From assembly GCF_000613185.1 (NCBI RefSeq), contig NZ_CCBB010000001.1, positions 2,356,001 through 2,420,000 on the forward strand: a stretch of 64,000 nucleotides of DNA, read 5' to 3'. A program made the position numbers and the translations under genes. Shown here piece after piece: positions 26,961 to 38,234 of the stretch. Numbering within the stretch: the first letter of the stretch is position 1; every line of letters begins with the position of its first letter. Source of the DNA: Mycolicibacterium cosmeticum. Its GTDB lineage: Bacteria > Actinomycetota > Actinomycetes > Mycobacteriales > Mycobacteriaceae. The notes below the pieces were generated by a model. The model was not told the DNA's origin, ran no database searches, and saw nothing but the letters and a program-made list of their open reading frames with translations.

Positions 26961-28127
26961 ATGCGGACCCCAGTGGTGCTGGTGACGGGTCGAGGGACGG
27001 CGGACGAGGTGGCCGCCACGTTGATCCGGACACCGGGCACGATCAGCGTCAGCTACGCGATCGAAGGGCACGTCGCGATCCGGCAGATCACCGAGATGCG
27101 CTCGCAGCGCCGGCTCATCTCGGTGTGGCCGATCGAGGTGACCGGCTGCCTCAACTGCGCCATCCGCGCCGACCTGCTGCCGCTGCTGCGCCGCCTGCAC
27201 CGCCGCGAGGAGGTCACCCGAATCGCCGTCCAGCTGCCGAAATGGGCCGACCCCGAATCACTGTGCAACGCGATCGAACACACCCCGCTGCACCTCGGTC
27301 CCGGCTATATCGACGGGCCCGCCGCTCGCGACGTGGTCGTCACCGCCGTGGTGACCGGAATCGACACCGGCAGCTGGCTGACTGACGCCCTGGCTGATGA
27401 CGACCTCGACGACGACCGCACGGTGGCGCAGGTGGTGGTGGGCCAGGCCGAGTTCGCCGACGTGCTGGTGCTCACCGCGCCCGATGCCCAGACCCTCGCG
27501 GTGCTACGCCGACTGGCCCCGCGGGCCCGCATCACGGTCGGCACCGACAACGTCGAGTTGGCGCTGGCCAACCTGGATTCCACGGCCCGGCGCGGCCGCT
27601 CCGACGACCCACACGACCCGCTGCTGGCCGGCCAACCGCCGTTGCGCCCCGACGGCGCGGTCCACCTGCTGGAATTCAACTCCCGCAAGCCTTTTCACCC
27701 GTTGCGGTTGCACCACGCCATCGATGAGCTGCTCGACGGCGTGGTGCGCATCCGCGGCCGAGCGTGGCTGGCCAGCCAGCCCGATGCCGTCGTCTGGATC
27801 GAATCGGCGGGCGGCGGCCTCGGGGTGGGGCACTGCGGCACCTGGCTGGCCGATATGGAACCCGGCGAACGCGCCTACGTGGACCCGGAGCGCATCGCGC
27901 TGGCCGCCTCGATCTGGGACGACCGGTTCGGCGACCGGCATATCGCGATGACCGCCCTGGTGTGCGGGGCCGACCCAGAGGTCATCACCGGCGCACTGAA
28001 CCGGGCACTACTGACCGACGACGAACTGGCCAGCCCGCAGGACTGGCCGGACTACCCGGATCCGTTCGGCGACTGGCGCGAGACGGCCGACGCCGACACA
28101 AGCGAGGAGGCACGCAATGAAACCTGA
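26961..28127 (+). CDS. mrf: Mrf-like CobW-related protein (ribosome hibernation factor)
   Basis: 388 aa, related to CobW GTPases but degenerate. The Walker A region reads [16 protein letters not shown] with no GKT, and the CxCC metal motif has become [13 protein letters not shown]. The C-terminal CobW domain survives ([47 protein letters not shown]). Gene order next to cysteine-free ribosomal proteins matches the M. smegmatis mrf locus, whose product recruits the hibernation factor MPY to ribosomes during zinc starvation (established there; inferred here). GGAGG precedes the ATG. Confidence 0.82.
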   Translation: MRTPVVLVTGRGTADEVAATLIRTPGTISVSYAIEGHVAIRQITEMRSQRRLISVWPIEVTGCLNCAIRADLLPLLRRLHRREEVTRIAVQLPKWADPESLCNAIEHTPLHLGPGYIDGPAARDVVVTAVVTGIDTGSWLTDALADDDLDDDRTVAQVVVGQAEFADVLVLTAPDAQTLAVLRRLAPRARITVGTDNVELALANLDSTARRGRSDDPHDPLLAGQPPLRPDGAVHLLEFNSRKPFHPLRLHHAIDELLDGVVRIRGRAWLASQPDAVVWIESAGGGLGVGHCGTWLADMEPGERAYVDPERIALAASIWDDRFGDRHIAMTALVCGADPEVITGALNRALLTDDELASPQDWPDYPDPFGDWRETADADTSEEARNET

Positions 28128-28368
28128 TATCCATCCGGACTACCACCCCGTGGTGTTCGCCGACGCCAACACGGGTGCCATGTTCCTGACCCGCTCGACG
28201 GCAACCAGTGATCGCACAGTCGATTTCCAGGGTGGCACCTATCCGCTGATCGTCGTCGACGTCAGCGCCGATTCACACCCGTTCTGGACCGGTTCGAGCC
28301 GGCACATCGACACCGCCGGCCAGGTCGAGAAGTTCCGCCGCCGCTACGGGGTCCGCGCCACCCCCTAG
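28117..28368 (+). CDS. rpmE2: alternative 50S ribosomal protein L31 type B
   Basis: 83 aa, L31 type B ([45 protein letters not shown]). It has no cysteines, so it does not bind zinc. It overlaps the end of mrf by 11 bp, so it is the second gene of the rightward Zur-controlled unit. It completes a set of five zinc-free ribosomal proteins. Confidence 0.95.
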   Translation: MKPDIHPDYHPVVFADANTGAMFLTRSTATSDRTVDFQGGTYPLIVVDVSADSHPFWTGSSRHIDTAGQVEKFRRRYGVRATP

Positions 28369-28377
28369 GGTGGGGGC

Positions 28378-29289
28378 ATGCGCCTCAAACCCGGCCGCCC
28401 GGACCTCGCGGACTACGCGCGGTTCTTCGATCTGCCCGCGGCCGGCCGGGCGCCTTTGACCGTCACCTGGGCCGGCGTCACCACGCTGCTGGTCGACGAC
28501 GGCACATCCGCGATCATGACCGACGGATTCTTCAGCAGGCCGTCGCTGCTGCGGGTCGGCTTGGGCCGCATCGCCCCGTCGGCCCCGCGCATCGACGGCT
28601 GCCTGGCCAGACTGGGAGTGCGCACACTGGCCGCCGTCCTGCCGGTGCACACGCATTTCGACCACGCGATGGACTCCGCGGTGGTGGCCGAACGCACCGG
28701 GGCGGCGTTGGTCGGTGGTACGTCGGTGACACACCTGGGCCACGGTCTTGCGCCCGGTCGCACCGTGGTCGCCACGCCGGGATCACCGATTGCGTTGGGC
28801 GCCTTTGACGTCACGCTCGTCGTGGGCGAACACTGCCCGCCGGACCGGTTCCCCGGGCCCATCACCGCACCCGTGCACCCGCCGGTCCGCGCGTCGGCCT
28901 ACCGGTGCGGTGAGGCCTGGTCCACGCTGGTGCATCACCGGGCGTCGGACCGCCGACTGCTGATCGTCGGCAGCGCCGGCTTCGTCCCGGGCGCCCTGGC
29001 CGGGCAGCGCGCCGACGTCGCGTACCTCGGCGTCGGGCAGTTGGGCCTGCAACCCGAGCGGTATCTGGTGGACTACTGGACCGAGACGGTGCGCACCGTC
29101 GGGGCGCGCAGGGTGGTGCTGATCCACTGGGACGACTTTTTCCGTCCGCTCGACGTGCCGCTGCGTGCGCTGCCCTACGCCGGTGACGACCTGGACGTGT
29201 CCATGCGAGTGCTGCGCGGGCTGGCCGAACAGGACGGTGTCGGTCTGCACCTGCCGACGCTGTGGCAGCCGACGGATCCCTGGAACTGA
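28378..29289 (+). CDS. metallo-beta-lactamase-fold hydrolase
   Basis: 303 aa. The metal motif PVHTHFDHAMDSAVV (HxHxDH) near residue 90, ILIVGSAGF-like VGSAGFVPGAL and a late VVLIHWDDFF place it in the MBL fold. LVDDGTSAIMTDGFFSRP before the motif resembles L-ascorbate lactonase/UlaG-type or phosphodiesterase-like members. It starts 9 bp after rpmE2, so it may be co-expressed with it. The substrate is unknown and the enzyme requires a metal, which is odd beside a zinc-sparing operon. Confidence 0.82.
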   Translation: MRLKPGRPDLADYARFFDLPAAGRAPLTVTWAGVTTLLVDDGTSAIMTDGFFSRPSLLRVGLGRIAPSAPRIDGCLARLGVRTLAAVLPVHTHFDHAMDSAVVAERTGAALVGGTSVTHLGHGLAPGRTVVATPGSPIALGAFDVTLVVGEHCPPDRFPGPITAPVHPPVRASAYRCGEAWSTLVHHRASDRRLLIVGSAGFVPGALAGQRADVAYLGVGQLGLQPERYLVDYWTETVRTVGARRVVLIHWDDFFRPLDVPLRALPYAGDDLDVSMRVLRGLAEQDGVGLHLPTLWQPTDPWN

Positions 29290-29296
29290 CCGCGCG

Positions 29297-30556
29297 TTGA
29301 ACCTCCCCTTGCTGTTCGCTGCCGCGCTGCTCGCGCTCGTCCTGATCTTCACCATGGTGCGACCGCACCGCTGGCCCGAGGTGGCCGTGGCCGCGCCGGC
29401 CGCCGGTGTGCTGCTGTTGACCGGGGTGACGACGACCGAGTCGGCGACCACCGAGGTCCGGGAGTTGTTGCCGGTCACCGGATTTCTGGCCGCGGTGCTG
29501 GTACTCGGCAAGCTGTGCGACGACGAGGGATTGTTCCGCGCCGCCGGTGCCGTGATGGCGCGGCTCAGCCGCGGTGACCCGCGCCGACTGCTGGGTGGGG
29601 TGTTCGTGCTGGCCGCCGCAACGACGGCGGTGCTGAGCCTGGACGCGACGGTGGTGCTGCTGACACCGGTGGTGCTGGCCACCGCGCGCACCATGTCGGT
29701 GTCACCGAAACCGCACGCCTACGCTACGGCGCATCTGTCCAACACCGCGTCGCTGCTGCTGCCGGTGTCGAATCTGACCAATCTGCTGGCCTTCGGCGCC
29801 GCCGGCATCTCGTTCGGCATGTTCGCGGCCGTCATGGTGCTGCCCTGGCTGGCCGTCATCGCCGTCGAATATCTGCTGCTGCGCCTGCTCTTCCGGCGCG
29901 AACTTGCCGCACCACCGCCCCCCGAAGATCCGCCGCAGGCCGCCGAGATTCCGGTGTTCGCGCTCGTCGTCCTCGGGCTCACGCTGGCCGGGTTCGCCGC
30001 CACCTCCGCCCTCGATATCGCGCCCGCCTGGGCGGCGCTGGCCGGCGCCGTCGTGCTCGGCGTGCGCAGCCTGGCCCGCGGACACACCAGCGTGGCCGGC
30101 ATCGTGAAAGCCCTGGACGTGCCGTTCCTGGTTTTCGTGCTGTGCCTGGGTGTCGTGGTCGACGCCGTGATGCGGCAAGGCCTCGGTGATTTCATGAAAG
30201 CCCATATGCCGCTGGGAACGTCGTTGCCCGCCCTGCTGGTGATCGCCACCGTGGCGGCGGTGCTGGCCAACGTGGTGAACAACCTGCCCGCGGTGCTGGT
30301 GCTGCTGCCGGTGGTCGCCGCCAGTCCGGCGGCCGGGCCGGTTGCGGTGCTGGCGGTGCTGCTCGGCGTCAACATCGGACCCAATGCCACATATCCGGGC
30401 TCACTGGCCAACCTGCTGTGGCGCAACATCATTCGCCGGGAGGGCATGTCGGCGAGCTTCCTGGAGTTCAGCCGCGTCGGTGCGCTGACCACCCCGCTGT
30501 GCCTGGTGGCCGGGGTGCTGGCGCTGTGGGCCGCGGCCCGGGTGCTGGGACTCTAA
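29297..30556 (+). CDS. ArsB/SLC13-type membrane anion permease
   Basis: About 419 aa with roughly ten hydrophobic segments. It contains [37 protein letters not shown] and [13 protein letters not shown] plus [17 protein letters not shown], the pair of inverted-repeat signature regions found in arsenite pumps (ArsB) and related ion transporters. No arsR or arsC is near it, so arsenite is only one possible substrate. The likely start is the TTG at 29297, 7 bp after the MBL gene; an in-frame extension upstream overlaps that gene. Its stop overlaps rlmB convergently. Confidence 0.8.
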   Translation: MNLPLLFAAALLALVLIFTMVRPHRWPEVAVAAPAAGVLLLTGVTTTESATTEVRELLPVTGFLAAVLVLGKLCDDEGLFRAAGAVMARLSRGDPRRLLGGVFVLAAATTAVLSLDATVVLLTPVVLATARTMSVSPKPHAYATAHLSNTASLLLPVSNLTNLLAFGAAGISFGMFAAVMVLPWLAVIAVEYLLLRLLFRRELAAPPPPEDPPQAAEIPVFALVVLGLTLAGFAATSALDIAPAWAALAGAVVLGVRSLARGHTSVAGIVKALDVPFLVFVLCLGVVVDAVMRQGLGDFMKAHMPLGTSLPALLVIATVAAVLANVVNNLPAVLVLLPVVAASPAAGPVAVLAVLLGVNIGPNATYPGSLANLLWRNIIRREGMSASFLEFSRVGALTTPLCLVAGVLALWAAARVLGL

Positions 30557-31494
30557 ACCCGGCGCTGGCGGGCGATCTCGGCGAGCACCACCCCGGCCGC
30601 AACCGACGCATTCAGCGACTCCGTCGGACCGGCCATCGGGATGGAGACGATGGCGTCGCAGTTCTCCCGGACCAGTCGCGACAGGCCCTTGCCCTCGGAG
30701 CCCACCACCACGACCGTGGGCCCGGAGGCGTCCCATTCGTCGAGTTGGGTGTCACCACCGGCGTCCAAACCGACGATCTGCAGCCCGGCGTCGGCCCAAC
30801 TCTTGAGTGTGCGGTTGAGATTGGTCGCCCTGGCCACCGGCAACCGGGCCGCGGCACCGGCACTGGTACGCCACGCCACCGCGCTCACCGACGCCGAACG
30901 CCGTTGCGGGATCACCACACCGTGGCCGCCGAACGCGGCCACCGACCGCACGATGGCGCCCAGGTTGCGCGGGTCGGAGATATTGTCCAGCGCCACCAAA
31001 AGTGCCGGCAGGCTGTCACTTTGGGCCGACTTGAGCAGGTCGTCCGGATGGGCGTAGGCATACGGCGGCACCTGCAGCGCCAGACCCTGATGCAGCCCGT
31101 TGCTGGCGATCCGGTCCAGATCGTGCTTCTGCACCTCCATGATCGCGATGCCGGAATCTGCTGCGCGCTGCACCGATTCGGTGATGCGCTCATCGGAATC
31201 CACCCCGAGCATCACGTACAGCGCGGTCGCCGGCACGCCCGCGCGCAGGCACTCCACCACCGGGTTACGGCCGAGGACCACCTCGACCTCATCGGTCTTG
31301 CGCTGTCTGCCCTGCGCCTGCCGCGCCGCCTTGGCCGCCTTCTTACCGGCCGGATGGTGCGGCCGCATGTGCGCGGGCGGGGTGGCGCCCTTGCCTTCCA
31401 GGCCGCGTCTGCGGACACCGCCGGAGCCGACCGTCGGCCCCTTCTTGGTGCCGGCCTTGCGGACCGCGCCGCGGCGCTGCGAGTTGCCGGCCAT
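30553..31494 (-). CDS. rlmB: 23S rRNA (guanosine-2251-2'-O)-methyltransferase
   Basis: SPOUT-family methyltransferase acting on the ribosomal peptidyl-transferase loop. From the ATG at 31494 it has 313 aa: a basic N-terminal extension, a substrate-binding domain ([22 protein letters not shown]) and a knotted catalytic domain with [37 protein letters not shown] and [22 protein letters not shown]. The start overlaps the cysS stop (ATGA), matching the Rv3579c-Rv3580c arrangement. Confidence 0.93.
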   Translation of the reverse strand: MAGNSQRRGAVRKAGTKKGPTVGSGGVRRRGLEGKGATPPAHMRPHHPAGKKAAKAARQAQGRQRKTDEVEVVLGRNPVVECLRAGVPATALYVMLGVDSDERITESVQRAADSGIAIMEVQKHDLDRIASNGLHQGLALQVPPYAYAHPDDLLKSAQSDSLPALLVALDNISDPRNLGAIVRSVAAFGGHGVVIPQRRSASVSAVAWRTSAGAAARLPVARATNLNRTLKSWADAGLQIVGLDAGGDTQLDEWDASGPTVVVVGSEGKGLSRLVRENCDAIVSIPMAGPTESLNASVAAGVVLAEIARQRRV

Positions 31495-32891
31495 CAGTTG
31501 TTCCCCTCCAGCAGTGACCACTGCGGTCCGTCGGCGGTGTCGGTCACCTCGATACCGGCCGCCTTGAGGCGGTCCCGGATCGCGTCCGCGGCCGCCCAGT
31601 CCTTATTCTCCCTGGCCTCGGCGCGGCCGGCCAGCGCCCAGTGCACCAACACGTCGACGGCAGCCAGCGCGGCCGACGTCTCGTCCCGGGATTCCCAGCG
31701 CTCGTCGAGTGGGTCGCAGCCCAGGATGCCCATCATGGCCCTGATCGACTGCGCGGTTGCCATCGCGGTGTCGTGGTCCCCGCTGTCCAGCGCGCGATTG
31801 CCCTCGGCCCTGGCCGAATGCACCTCGGCCAGCGCGATCGGCACCGACAGGTCGTCGTCGAGCGCGGCGCCGAACTTCTCGGTCCAGGTGCCGGGCACCA
31901 CGGCGCCGACCCGGTTGCGGACCCGGTGCAGGAAATCCTCCACACCGGTGTAGGCCTTGGCGGCGTCGGTCAGCGCGTTCTCGGAGAACTCCAGCATCGA
32001 CCGGTAGTGCGCGCTGCCCAGGTAGTAGCGCAGCTCGGCGGCCCGAACCCGTTGCAGCACAGCGGGAATCGCGAGAACGTTGCCCAGCGACTTGCTCATC
32101 TTCTCGCCACCCATGGTGACCCAGCCGTTGTGCAGCCAGTACTGCGCGAAACCGTCACCGGCGGCCTTGGCCTGCGCGATCTCGTTCTCGTGGTGCGGGA
32201 ACACCAGATCCATACCGCCGGCATGGATGTCGAACTGCGGTCCCAGATAGGACTCGCACATCGCCACACATTCGGTGTGCCAGCCGGGCCGGCCACGGCC
32301 CCACGGCGTCGGCCAGGACGGCTCACCGGGCTTGGCGCCCTTCCACAGCGTGAAGTCCCGCTGATCGCGCTTGCCGGTCGCCGCGCCCTCACCCTGGTGC
32401 ACGTCGTCGATCCGGTGCCCCGACAGGGCCCCGTACTCGGCGTAGCTCAGCACGTCGAAGTACACGTCGCCTCCGGAGGCGTACGCGTGCCCGCGCTCGA
32501 TGAGCCGCTCGATCAGCTCCACCATCTGGGTGATATGCCCGGTGGCCCGCGGTTCGGCCGACGGCGGCAGTACGCCGAGCGCGTCGTAGGCCGCGGTGAA
32601 CGCCCGCTCGAAGGTGGCCGCCCACTCCCACCACGGCCGGCCGGCGTCGGCGGCCTTGTTCAGGATCTTGTCGTCGATATCGGTGACGTTGCGGATGAAC
32701 GCCACGTCGAAACCTTTTGCGGTCAGCCAGCGCCGCAACACGTCGAAGGCGACACCGCTGCGCACGTGCCCGATATGGGGCAGCCCCTGGACCGTCGCAC
32801 CGCACAGGTAAATGGACGCGTGGCCGGGACGCAGCGGTACGAAGTCACGAACGCCACCCGAGAGAGTGTCGTATAGCCGCAATCCAGTCAC
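31494..32891 (-). CDS. cysS: cysteinyl-tRNA synthetase
   Basis: 465 aa class I synthetase charging tRNA-Cys. The HIGH motif [11 protein letters not shown], zinc ligands around YLCGATVQG and AMCESYLG, and KMSKSLGN are all present. The C-terminal domain is of standard length. It is between ispF (45 bp upstream) and rlmB, and its product closes with WSLLEGNN. The class assignment (CysS rather than the mycothiol ligase MshC) rests on the operon position and the C-terminal DALR-like domain. Confidence 0.94.
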   Translation of the reverse strand: MTGLRLYDTLSGGVRDFVPLRPGHASIYLCGATVQGLPHIGHVRSGVAFDVLRRWLTAKGFDVAFIRNVTDIDDKILNKAADAGRPWWEWAATFERAFTAAYDALGVLPPSAEPRATGHITQMVELIERLIERGHAYASGGDVYFDVLSYAEYGALSGHRIDDVHQGEGAATGKRDQRDFTLWKGAKPGEPSWPTPWGRGRPGWHTECVAMCESYLGPQFDIHAGGMDLVFPHHENEIAQAKAAGDGFAQYWLHNGWVTMGGEKMSKSLGNVLAIPAVLQRVRAAELRYYLGSAHYRSMLEFSENALTDAAKAYTGVEDFLHRVRNRVGAVVPGTWTEKFGAALDDDLSVPIALAEVHSARAEGNRALDSGDHDTAMATAQSIRAMMGILGCDPLDERWESRDETSAALAAVDVLVHWALAGRAEARENKDWAAADAIRDRLKAAGIEVTDTADGPQWSLLEGNN

Positions 32892-32936
32892 TTCGGCCGA
32901 CCGTTCGCTCCATTCACGACGGGCCAGCTTACCGGC

Positions 32937-33413
32937 CTATTCGACCGGAACGAGCAACGCCGTCGCAATCGCCGCCAGCCCCTCGCCCCGGCCCGTCAAG
33001 CCCAGCCCGTCGGTGGTGGTCGCCGAGACCGACACCGGCGCGTCGAGCAGAACCGACAGCAACTCCTGGGCCTCGGCCCGTCGGGGCCCGATCTTGGGCC
33101 GGTTTCCGACCACCTGGACCACCGCATTACCCACCCGGAATCCCTCGGCCCGCACCAGGCCATGCACATGACGCAGCATGTCGCCCCCGGTGACCCCGCG
33201 CCACTGGGGCTGATCGGTGCCGAACACGCTGCCCAGATCGCCGAGACCGGCGGCACTGAGCAGCGCGTCGCACAAGGCATGAGCAGCGACGTCACCGTCG
33301 GAATGACCGGCGCAGCCGTCGGCGCCTTCGAACAACAAACCCAAAAGCCAACACGGCCGTCCGGTCTGAATGGGATGTACGTCGGTACCGATACCGACGC
33401 GCGGCAACTCCAC
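32937..33413 (-). CDS. ispF: 2-C-methyl-D-erythritol 2,4-cyclodiphosphate synthase
   Basis: 158 aa enzyme of the MEP isoprenoid pathway (EC 4.6.1.12). GIGTDVHPI supplies two zinc ligands (Asp, His), and [17 protein letters not shown] the third and the active-site loop; NVQ-like [15 protein letters not shown] and [14 protein letters not shown] close the fold. It starts at a GTG. In M. tuberculosis ispD lies between ispF and carD, but here only 41 bp separate them. Confidence 0.93.
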   Translation of the reverse strand: MELPRVGIGTDVHPIQTGRPCWLLGLLFEGADGCAGHSDGDVAAHALCDALLSAAGLGDLGSVFGTDQPQWRGVTGGDMLRHVHGLVRAEGFRVGNAVVQVVGNRPKIGPRRAEAQELLSVLLDAPVSVSATTTDGLGLTGRGEGLAAIATALLVPVE

Positions 33414-33454
33414 GTCTAGTTGTCGATCGAAGTCAACGACATCGAGATCGACAG

Positions 33455-34012
<558 letters not shown>

Positions 34013-34203
34013 TCAGGGGCATAGCAGGTGAATACTAGGGGTTGACACGGCGACCATTACGTGCAACACAGCAACGTTTTGTCGGCCTCGCGCGGGCCTC
34101 CCGTCGACCGTCCCAGGCCCTCCGCTACCGCCCCCGATGGCGACCTACTACTGTGCATAGTTGAATTGCACGGCTGAACCGCAAAGGCGAGCAGGAGGCT
34201 CCA

Positions 34204-34797
34204 GTGGCTGCAAAAGCTTTCAAGGCGTCCGTCATCGGACTCGCCGCTTGTGCGGCGGTCGTCAGCGTCGCCCTGACGGGTTGCGGCGCCGGCCAGGTGT
34301 CCCAGACGGCCAACCAGGAGCCGGCGGTCAACGGCGCGGCCGCGACCGCGGGCAACATCGCGCTGCGCAACGTGCACCTGCGCGCCCCGCAGGTCACCGA
34401 CTACGTGCAGCCCGGCTCGGCCGCCGAACTGCTGCTGGTCGCCGCCAACAACTCGGCCGACGCCAACGACAAGCTGGTGTCGATCACCTCCGATATCGGC
34501 AACGTCACCCTGACCGGTGACGGCACCGTCCCGGCCGGTGGCGTGCTCGTGGTCGGAGAGCCCGACGGCCAACTGAAGGCCCTCGACGCCGCCGAACGCG
34601 CCGACGCAGTCAAGGCCGAGGTCGCGTTGACCAAGCCGATCACCAACGGGCTGACGTACCCGTTCACGTTCAACTTCGAGAAGTCCGGCCAGACCACGGT
34701 CAACGTGCCGATCTCGGCGGGCGAGACCCCGCGCCGCGACGGCGAGCCGAACGCGGGCGTCGAGAAGGCCGAAAGCGACACGGACGGCGCCCACTGA
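34204..34797 (+). CDS. lpqE: lipoprotein LpqE
   Basis: 197 aa predicted lipoprotein with lipobox LTGC (signal ends near residue 26) and a mature domain rich in Ala/Asn/Thr ([35 protein letters not shown]), related to the copper-chaperone-like PCuAC fold in general appearance. It matches Rv3584 in position and length. GCAGGAGG lies upstream of the GTG start. It is divergent from carD and upstream of radA. The function in the cell envelope is not established. Confidence 0.85.
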   Translation: MAAKAFKASVIGLAACAAVVSVALTGCGAGQVSQTANQEPAVNGAAATAGNIALRNVHLRAPQVTDYVQPGSAAELLLVAANNSADANDKLVSITSDIGNVTLTGDGTVPAGGVLVVGEPDGQLKALDAAERADAVKAEVALTKPITNGLTYPFTFNFEKSGQTTVNVPISAGETPRRDGEPNAGVEKAESDTDGAH

Positions 34798-34839
34798 CGA
34801 TCTGACGGTTCTGTCGCCCCCGGCAGTTACCGTTTGAGC

Positions 34840-36252
34840 GTGGCTTCGAAAGTACGTTCGCAATACCGTTGTTCCGAGTGCAACCACGTCACTCCGAAGT
34901 GGGTCGGACGCTGCCCGGATTGCGGAACGTGGGGCACCGTCGACGAGGTGGCCACGCTGACCGCCCTCGACGGGAAATCCATCCGGCGGGCCGTCGCACC
35001 GACCTCACCGGCAGTACCCATCACCGCCATCGACCCCGGGGTGACACGGCATCTCCCGACCGGGGTCAGCGAGCTGGACCGCGTCCTCGGCGGCGGTCTG
35101 GTGCCCGGCTCGGTCACCCTGCTGGCCGGTGATCCCGGCGTCGGGAAGTCGACATTGCTGCTGGAGGTCGCCCATCGCTGGGCCCGCACCGGCAAACGCG
35201 CGCTCTACCTGTCCGGTGAGGAGTCGGCCGGCCAGATCCGGCTGCGCGCCGAGCGCACCGGCTGCACGCACGACGAGATGTACCTGGCGTCGGAATCCGA
35301 CCTGCAGACCTCACTGGGGCATATCGAAGCGGTGCGGCCCAGTCTGGTCGTGGTCGATTCGGTGCAGACCATGTCGACCACCGAGGTCGACGGTGTGACC
35401 GGCGGTGTCACCCAGGTCCGCGCCGTCACCACGGCGTTGACGTCCTACGCCAAGGCCGCCGGGCCTGGGGGCCTGTCGCTGCTGCTGGTCGGCCACGTCA
35501 CCAAGGACGGCGCCATTGCCGGGCCGCGCTCGCTGGAGCACCTGGTGGATGTCGTGCTGCACTTCGAGGGCGACCGCGCGTCCTCGCTGCGGATGGTGCG
35601 CGGCGTCAAGAACCGGTTCGGCGCCTCCGACGAGGTGGGCTGTTTCCTGTTGCGCGACAACGGGATCGAATGCGTCGCCGACCCGTCGGGGCTGTTCCGG
35701 GATGAGCGGCCGGCCCCGGTGCCGGGCACCGCCGTGACGGTGACGATGGACGGCAAACGCCCCCTGCTCGGCGAGGTGCAGGCGTTGATCGGCAACGCCG
35801 CGCAGGGCACCCCGCGGCGCGCCGTCAGCGGTATCGACTCGGCGCGGGCGGCGATGATCACCGCGGTCCTGGAGAAGCGCGCCGGGCTGCGGCTGGCCGG
35901 CAACGACATCTACCTGTCCACCGTCGGCGGGATGCGGCTGACCGACCCGTCCTCGGACCTGGCCGTGGCGCTGGCCGTCGCCTCGGCCCAGACCAACCTG
36001 CCTGTCCCGGCCACCGTGGTGGCCATCGGCGAGGTGGGCCTGGCCGGAGATCTGCGCCGGGTCACCGGCATGGAACGCCGACTGGCCGAGGCGGCCCGGC
36101 TGGGCTTCCGGCATGCCGTGGTGCCGCCCGGGGTCACCGACGTGCCCGCCGGCCTGCGCATCACCACCGCGGGCAACATCGGGGAGGCATTGCAGGTTCT
36201 GAAGTCCATCACGGACAATGGCGGCCAGTCCAAGGAGGCGCGATGGCGGTGA
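34840..36252 (+). CDS. radA: DNA repair protein RadA (Sms)
   Basis: ATPase that helps process recombination intermediates. About 470 aa: N-terminal zinc finger [21 protein letters not shown], RecA-like core with Walker [10 protein letters not shown], the RadA-specific KNRFG motif (VKNRFGAS) and a C-terminal Lon-protease-like domain ([34 protein letters not shown]). I start at GTG 34840 ([11 protein letters not shown]); a TTG six bases earlier is also possible. The end overlaps disA by 10 bp, so the two are co-translated. Confidence 0.94.
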   Translation: MASKVRSQYRCSECNHVTPKWVGRCPDCGTWGTVDEVATLTALDGKSIRRAVAPTSPAVPITAIDPGVTRHLPTGVSELDRVLGGGLVPGSVTLLAGDPGVGKSTLLLEVAHRWARTGKRALYLSGEESAGQIRLRAERTGCTHDEMYLASESDLQTSLGHIEAVRPSLVVVDSVQTMSTTEVDGVTGGVTQVRAVTTALTSYAKAAGPGGLSLLLVGHVTKDGAIAGPRSLEHLVDVVLHFEGDRASSLRMVRGVKNRFGASDEVGCFLLRDNGIECVADPSGLFRDERPAPVPGTAVTVTMDGKRPLLGEVQALIGNAAQGTPRRAVSGIDSARAAMITAVLEKRAGLRLAGNDIYLSTVGGMRLTDPSSDLAVALAVASAQTNLPVPATVVAIGEVGLAGDLRRVTGMERRLAEAARLGFRHAVVPPGVTDVPAGLRITTAGNIGEALQVLKSITDNGGQSKEARWR

Positions 36253-37355
36253 AATCCAGGGCCGGCCGCACGGTGGTGCATCTGGCGCGGCCCACGCTGC
36301 GCGAAACCCTGGGTCGGCTGGCGCCGGGCACCGACCTGCGTGACGGCCTGGAACGCATCCTGCGTGGGCGTACCGGCGCCCTGATCGTGCTGGGTTACGA
36401 CGACAGCGTCGAGGCGATCTGCGACGGCGGATTCTCCCTGGACGTCCGGTATGCGCCGACCCGGCTGCGCGAGCTGTCGAAGATGGACGGTGCCGTCGTG
36501 CTGTCCAGTGACGGCACCCGCATCCTGCGCGCCAACGTCCAGCTGGTGCCCGATCCGTCCATCCCCACCGAGGAGTCCGGCACCCGGCACCGCTCGGCCG
36601 AGCGCACCGCCGTGCAGACCGGCTACCCGGTGATCTCGGTCAGCCACTCGATGAGCATCGTCACCGTGTACGTCGCGGGGGAACGGCACGTCGTCCCGGA
36701 CACCCCGACCATCCTGTCGCGGGCCAACCAGACCATCGCAACCCTGGAGCGCTACAAGTCCCGCCTCGACGAGGTGAACCGGCAGCTGTCGACGGCCGAG
36801 ATCGAGGACTTCGTCACGCTGCGCGATGTCATGACGGTGGTGCAGCGCCTGGAGATGGTGCGCCGCATCAGCCTGGAGATCGACGCCGACGTGGTGGAAC
36901 TGGGCACCGACGGCAGACAGCTGCAATTGCAGCTGGAAGAACTGGTCGGTGACAACGACACCGCGCGGGAGCTGATCGTGCGGGACTACCACGCCAACCC
37001 GGACCCGCCGAGCGCCGCCCAGGTCACCGCGACACTGGAGGAACTGGACGCGCTGTCGGACAACGAGCTGCTCGACTTCACCGCGCTGGCAAGGGTTTTC
37101 GGCTATCCCTCGACGGTCGAGGCACAGGATTCCGCGATGAGCTCACGGGGGTACCGGGCGATGGCCGGCATCCCGCGGCTGCAGTTCGCCCACGTCGACC
37201 TGCTGGTGCGGTCCTTCGGGTCGCTGCAGGGCGTGCTGGCGGCCAGCGCCAGCGATCTGCAGTCGGTGGACGGGATCGGGTCGATGTGGGCCCGGCACAT
37301 CCGTGAAGGCCTGTCCCAGCTGGCCGAGTCGACGATCGCCGACCAGCTGGCCTGA
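36243..37355 (+). CDS. disA: DNA integrity scanning diadenylate cyclase DisA
   Basis: Synthesises cyclic di-AMP from ATP. 370 aa, with the DAC catalytic motifs DGA at residues 82-84 (MDGAVVLSS) and RHR at 115-117 ([11 protein letters not shown]). A helical spine ([22 protein letters not shown]) and a C-terminal helix-hairpin-helix DNA-binding region ([26 protein letters not shown]) follow. It is translationally coupled to radA, the standard arrangement in mycobacteria, where RadA can inhibit DisA. Confidence 0.95.
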   Translation: MAVKSRAGRTVVHLARPTLRETLGRLAPGTDLRDGLERILRGRTGALIVLGYDDSVEAICDGGFSLDVRYAPTRLRELSKMDGAVVLSSDGTRILRANVQLVPDPSIPTEESGTRHRSAERTAVQTGYPVISVSHSMSIVTVYVAGERHVVPDTPTILSRANQTIATLERYKSRLDEVNRQLSTAEIEDFVTLRDVMTVVQRLEMVRRISLEIDADVVELGTDGRQLQLQLEELVGDNDTARELIVRDYHANPDPPSAAQVTATLEELDALSDNELLDFTALARVFGYPSTVEAQDSAMSSRGYRAMAGIPRLQFAHVDLLVRSFGSLQGVLAASASDLQSVDGIGSMWARHIREGLSQLAESTIADQLA

Positions 37356-37356
37356 G

Positions 37357-38163
37357 TCATCCGGCCGGTGCGGGTGCCGGCTCGCCGGCGGGCGCGGGCT
37401 CGGCCGGGGGCGCCGCCGGATCAGCCGGCGGCGCGGCGGGATCGGCAGGCTTGGACTCGGCCAGGATGAACGGCACCGGCGCCGAACGCAGATTGCCCAG
37501 TTGCACGATCAGGTTGTAGGTGCCCGGGCCGATCGGTTCCCGCGGCAGCGGGCAGTTCGCGGCCGACCCCATCCCGGTCCAGGTGACCTCGGTGGTCACC
37601 TGCTCACCCGGGTTGAAGGTCTTCACCAGAGTCTCGTTGGAGGGGGCGCAGTCCAGGTTGGACCACAGCCGCTTGTTGTCCAGCGAGTAGACGTAGGCCG
37701 AGAGCACGGCCGCGCCGACGTCACGCTTGCACGCCACCAGACCGATGTTGGTGACGACCATGGTGAACTTGGGCTGGTCGCCCATCACGTAGTCGGGGGC
37801 GCTGGTGATGCCCTTGACCGCCAGCGTGGAGTCGGGGCAGTCGTCACCCTCCTTGAGCACCGGCGGCGGGGTGACCGCAGCGGTCGGCGTGGGCGTCGGG
37901 GCCGGCGGCTGCGCGGGCACGACGGGCGTCTTCACACCGGGCGTCTCGCCGGGCAGCGGCGGCGGGGCGGCGGCAGGGCTGTTGCCGGTCGCCGCCGTCT
38001 TGTCCGGAGTCGGCGTTCCAGAGCTGGTGCTGTTGGCCACCACGATCGCGATGATGCCGGCGATCAGGGCGACCACGACGACCGCGATCCCGAGCGCCGC
38101 GACCCGGCGGCGCCGGTAGATCTGGCTCGGCGTGGGGCCACCATGCGGTTCTACGTCTAGCAC
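37357..38163 (-). CDS. single-pass membrane protein with proline-rich stalk (Rv3587c-like)
   Basis: 268 aa. One N-terminal transmembrane helix (LGIAVVVVALIAGIIAIVVA, about residues 29-48) is followed by a long Pro/Thr/Ala linker (residues ~50-100) and an extracytoplasmic domain with cysteines (DDCPDSTLAVKGI, NIGLVACKRDVG, LDCAPSN, NCPLPREP). A Pro/Ala-rich tail with tandem PADPAAPP units ends the protein. It converges on disA by a one-base gap. Function is unknown; a cell-envelope role is likely from the topology. Confidence 0.78.
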   Translation of the reverse strand: MLDVEPHGGPTPSQIYRRRRVAALGIAVVVVALIAGIIAIVVANSTSSGTPTPDKTAATGNSPAAAPPPLPGETPGVKTPVVPAQPPAPTPTPTAAVTPPPVLKEGDDCPDSTLAVKGITSAPDYVMGDQPKFTMVVTNIGLVACKRDVGAAVLSAYVYSLDNKRLWSNLDCAPSNETLVKTFNPGEQVTTEVTWTGMGSAANCPLPREPIGPGTYNLIVQLGNLRSAPVPFILAESKPADPAAPPADPAAPPAEPAPAGEPAPAPAG

Positions 38164-38234
38164 GAACTCAACGGTAAGCCGGTGTCACGCCGTGCCGTCC
38201 GAGGCGGCCCGGCGTGTCGGTCTGCGGCTTGCTC

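Noticed and set aside
34042..34070. TTGACA at 34042 as a -35 box for lpqE
   Set aside because: The expected -10 position reads AACACA and the element is more than 130 bp from the lpqE start, so no complete promoter is supported.
37380..37440. Short GC-rich tandem repeat at the end of the Rv3587c-like gene as a mobile or regulatory repeat
   Set aside because: It simply encodes the repeated PADPAAPP units of a proline-rich protein tail.
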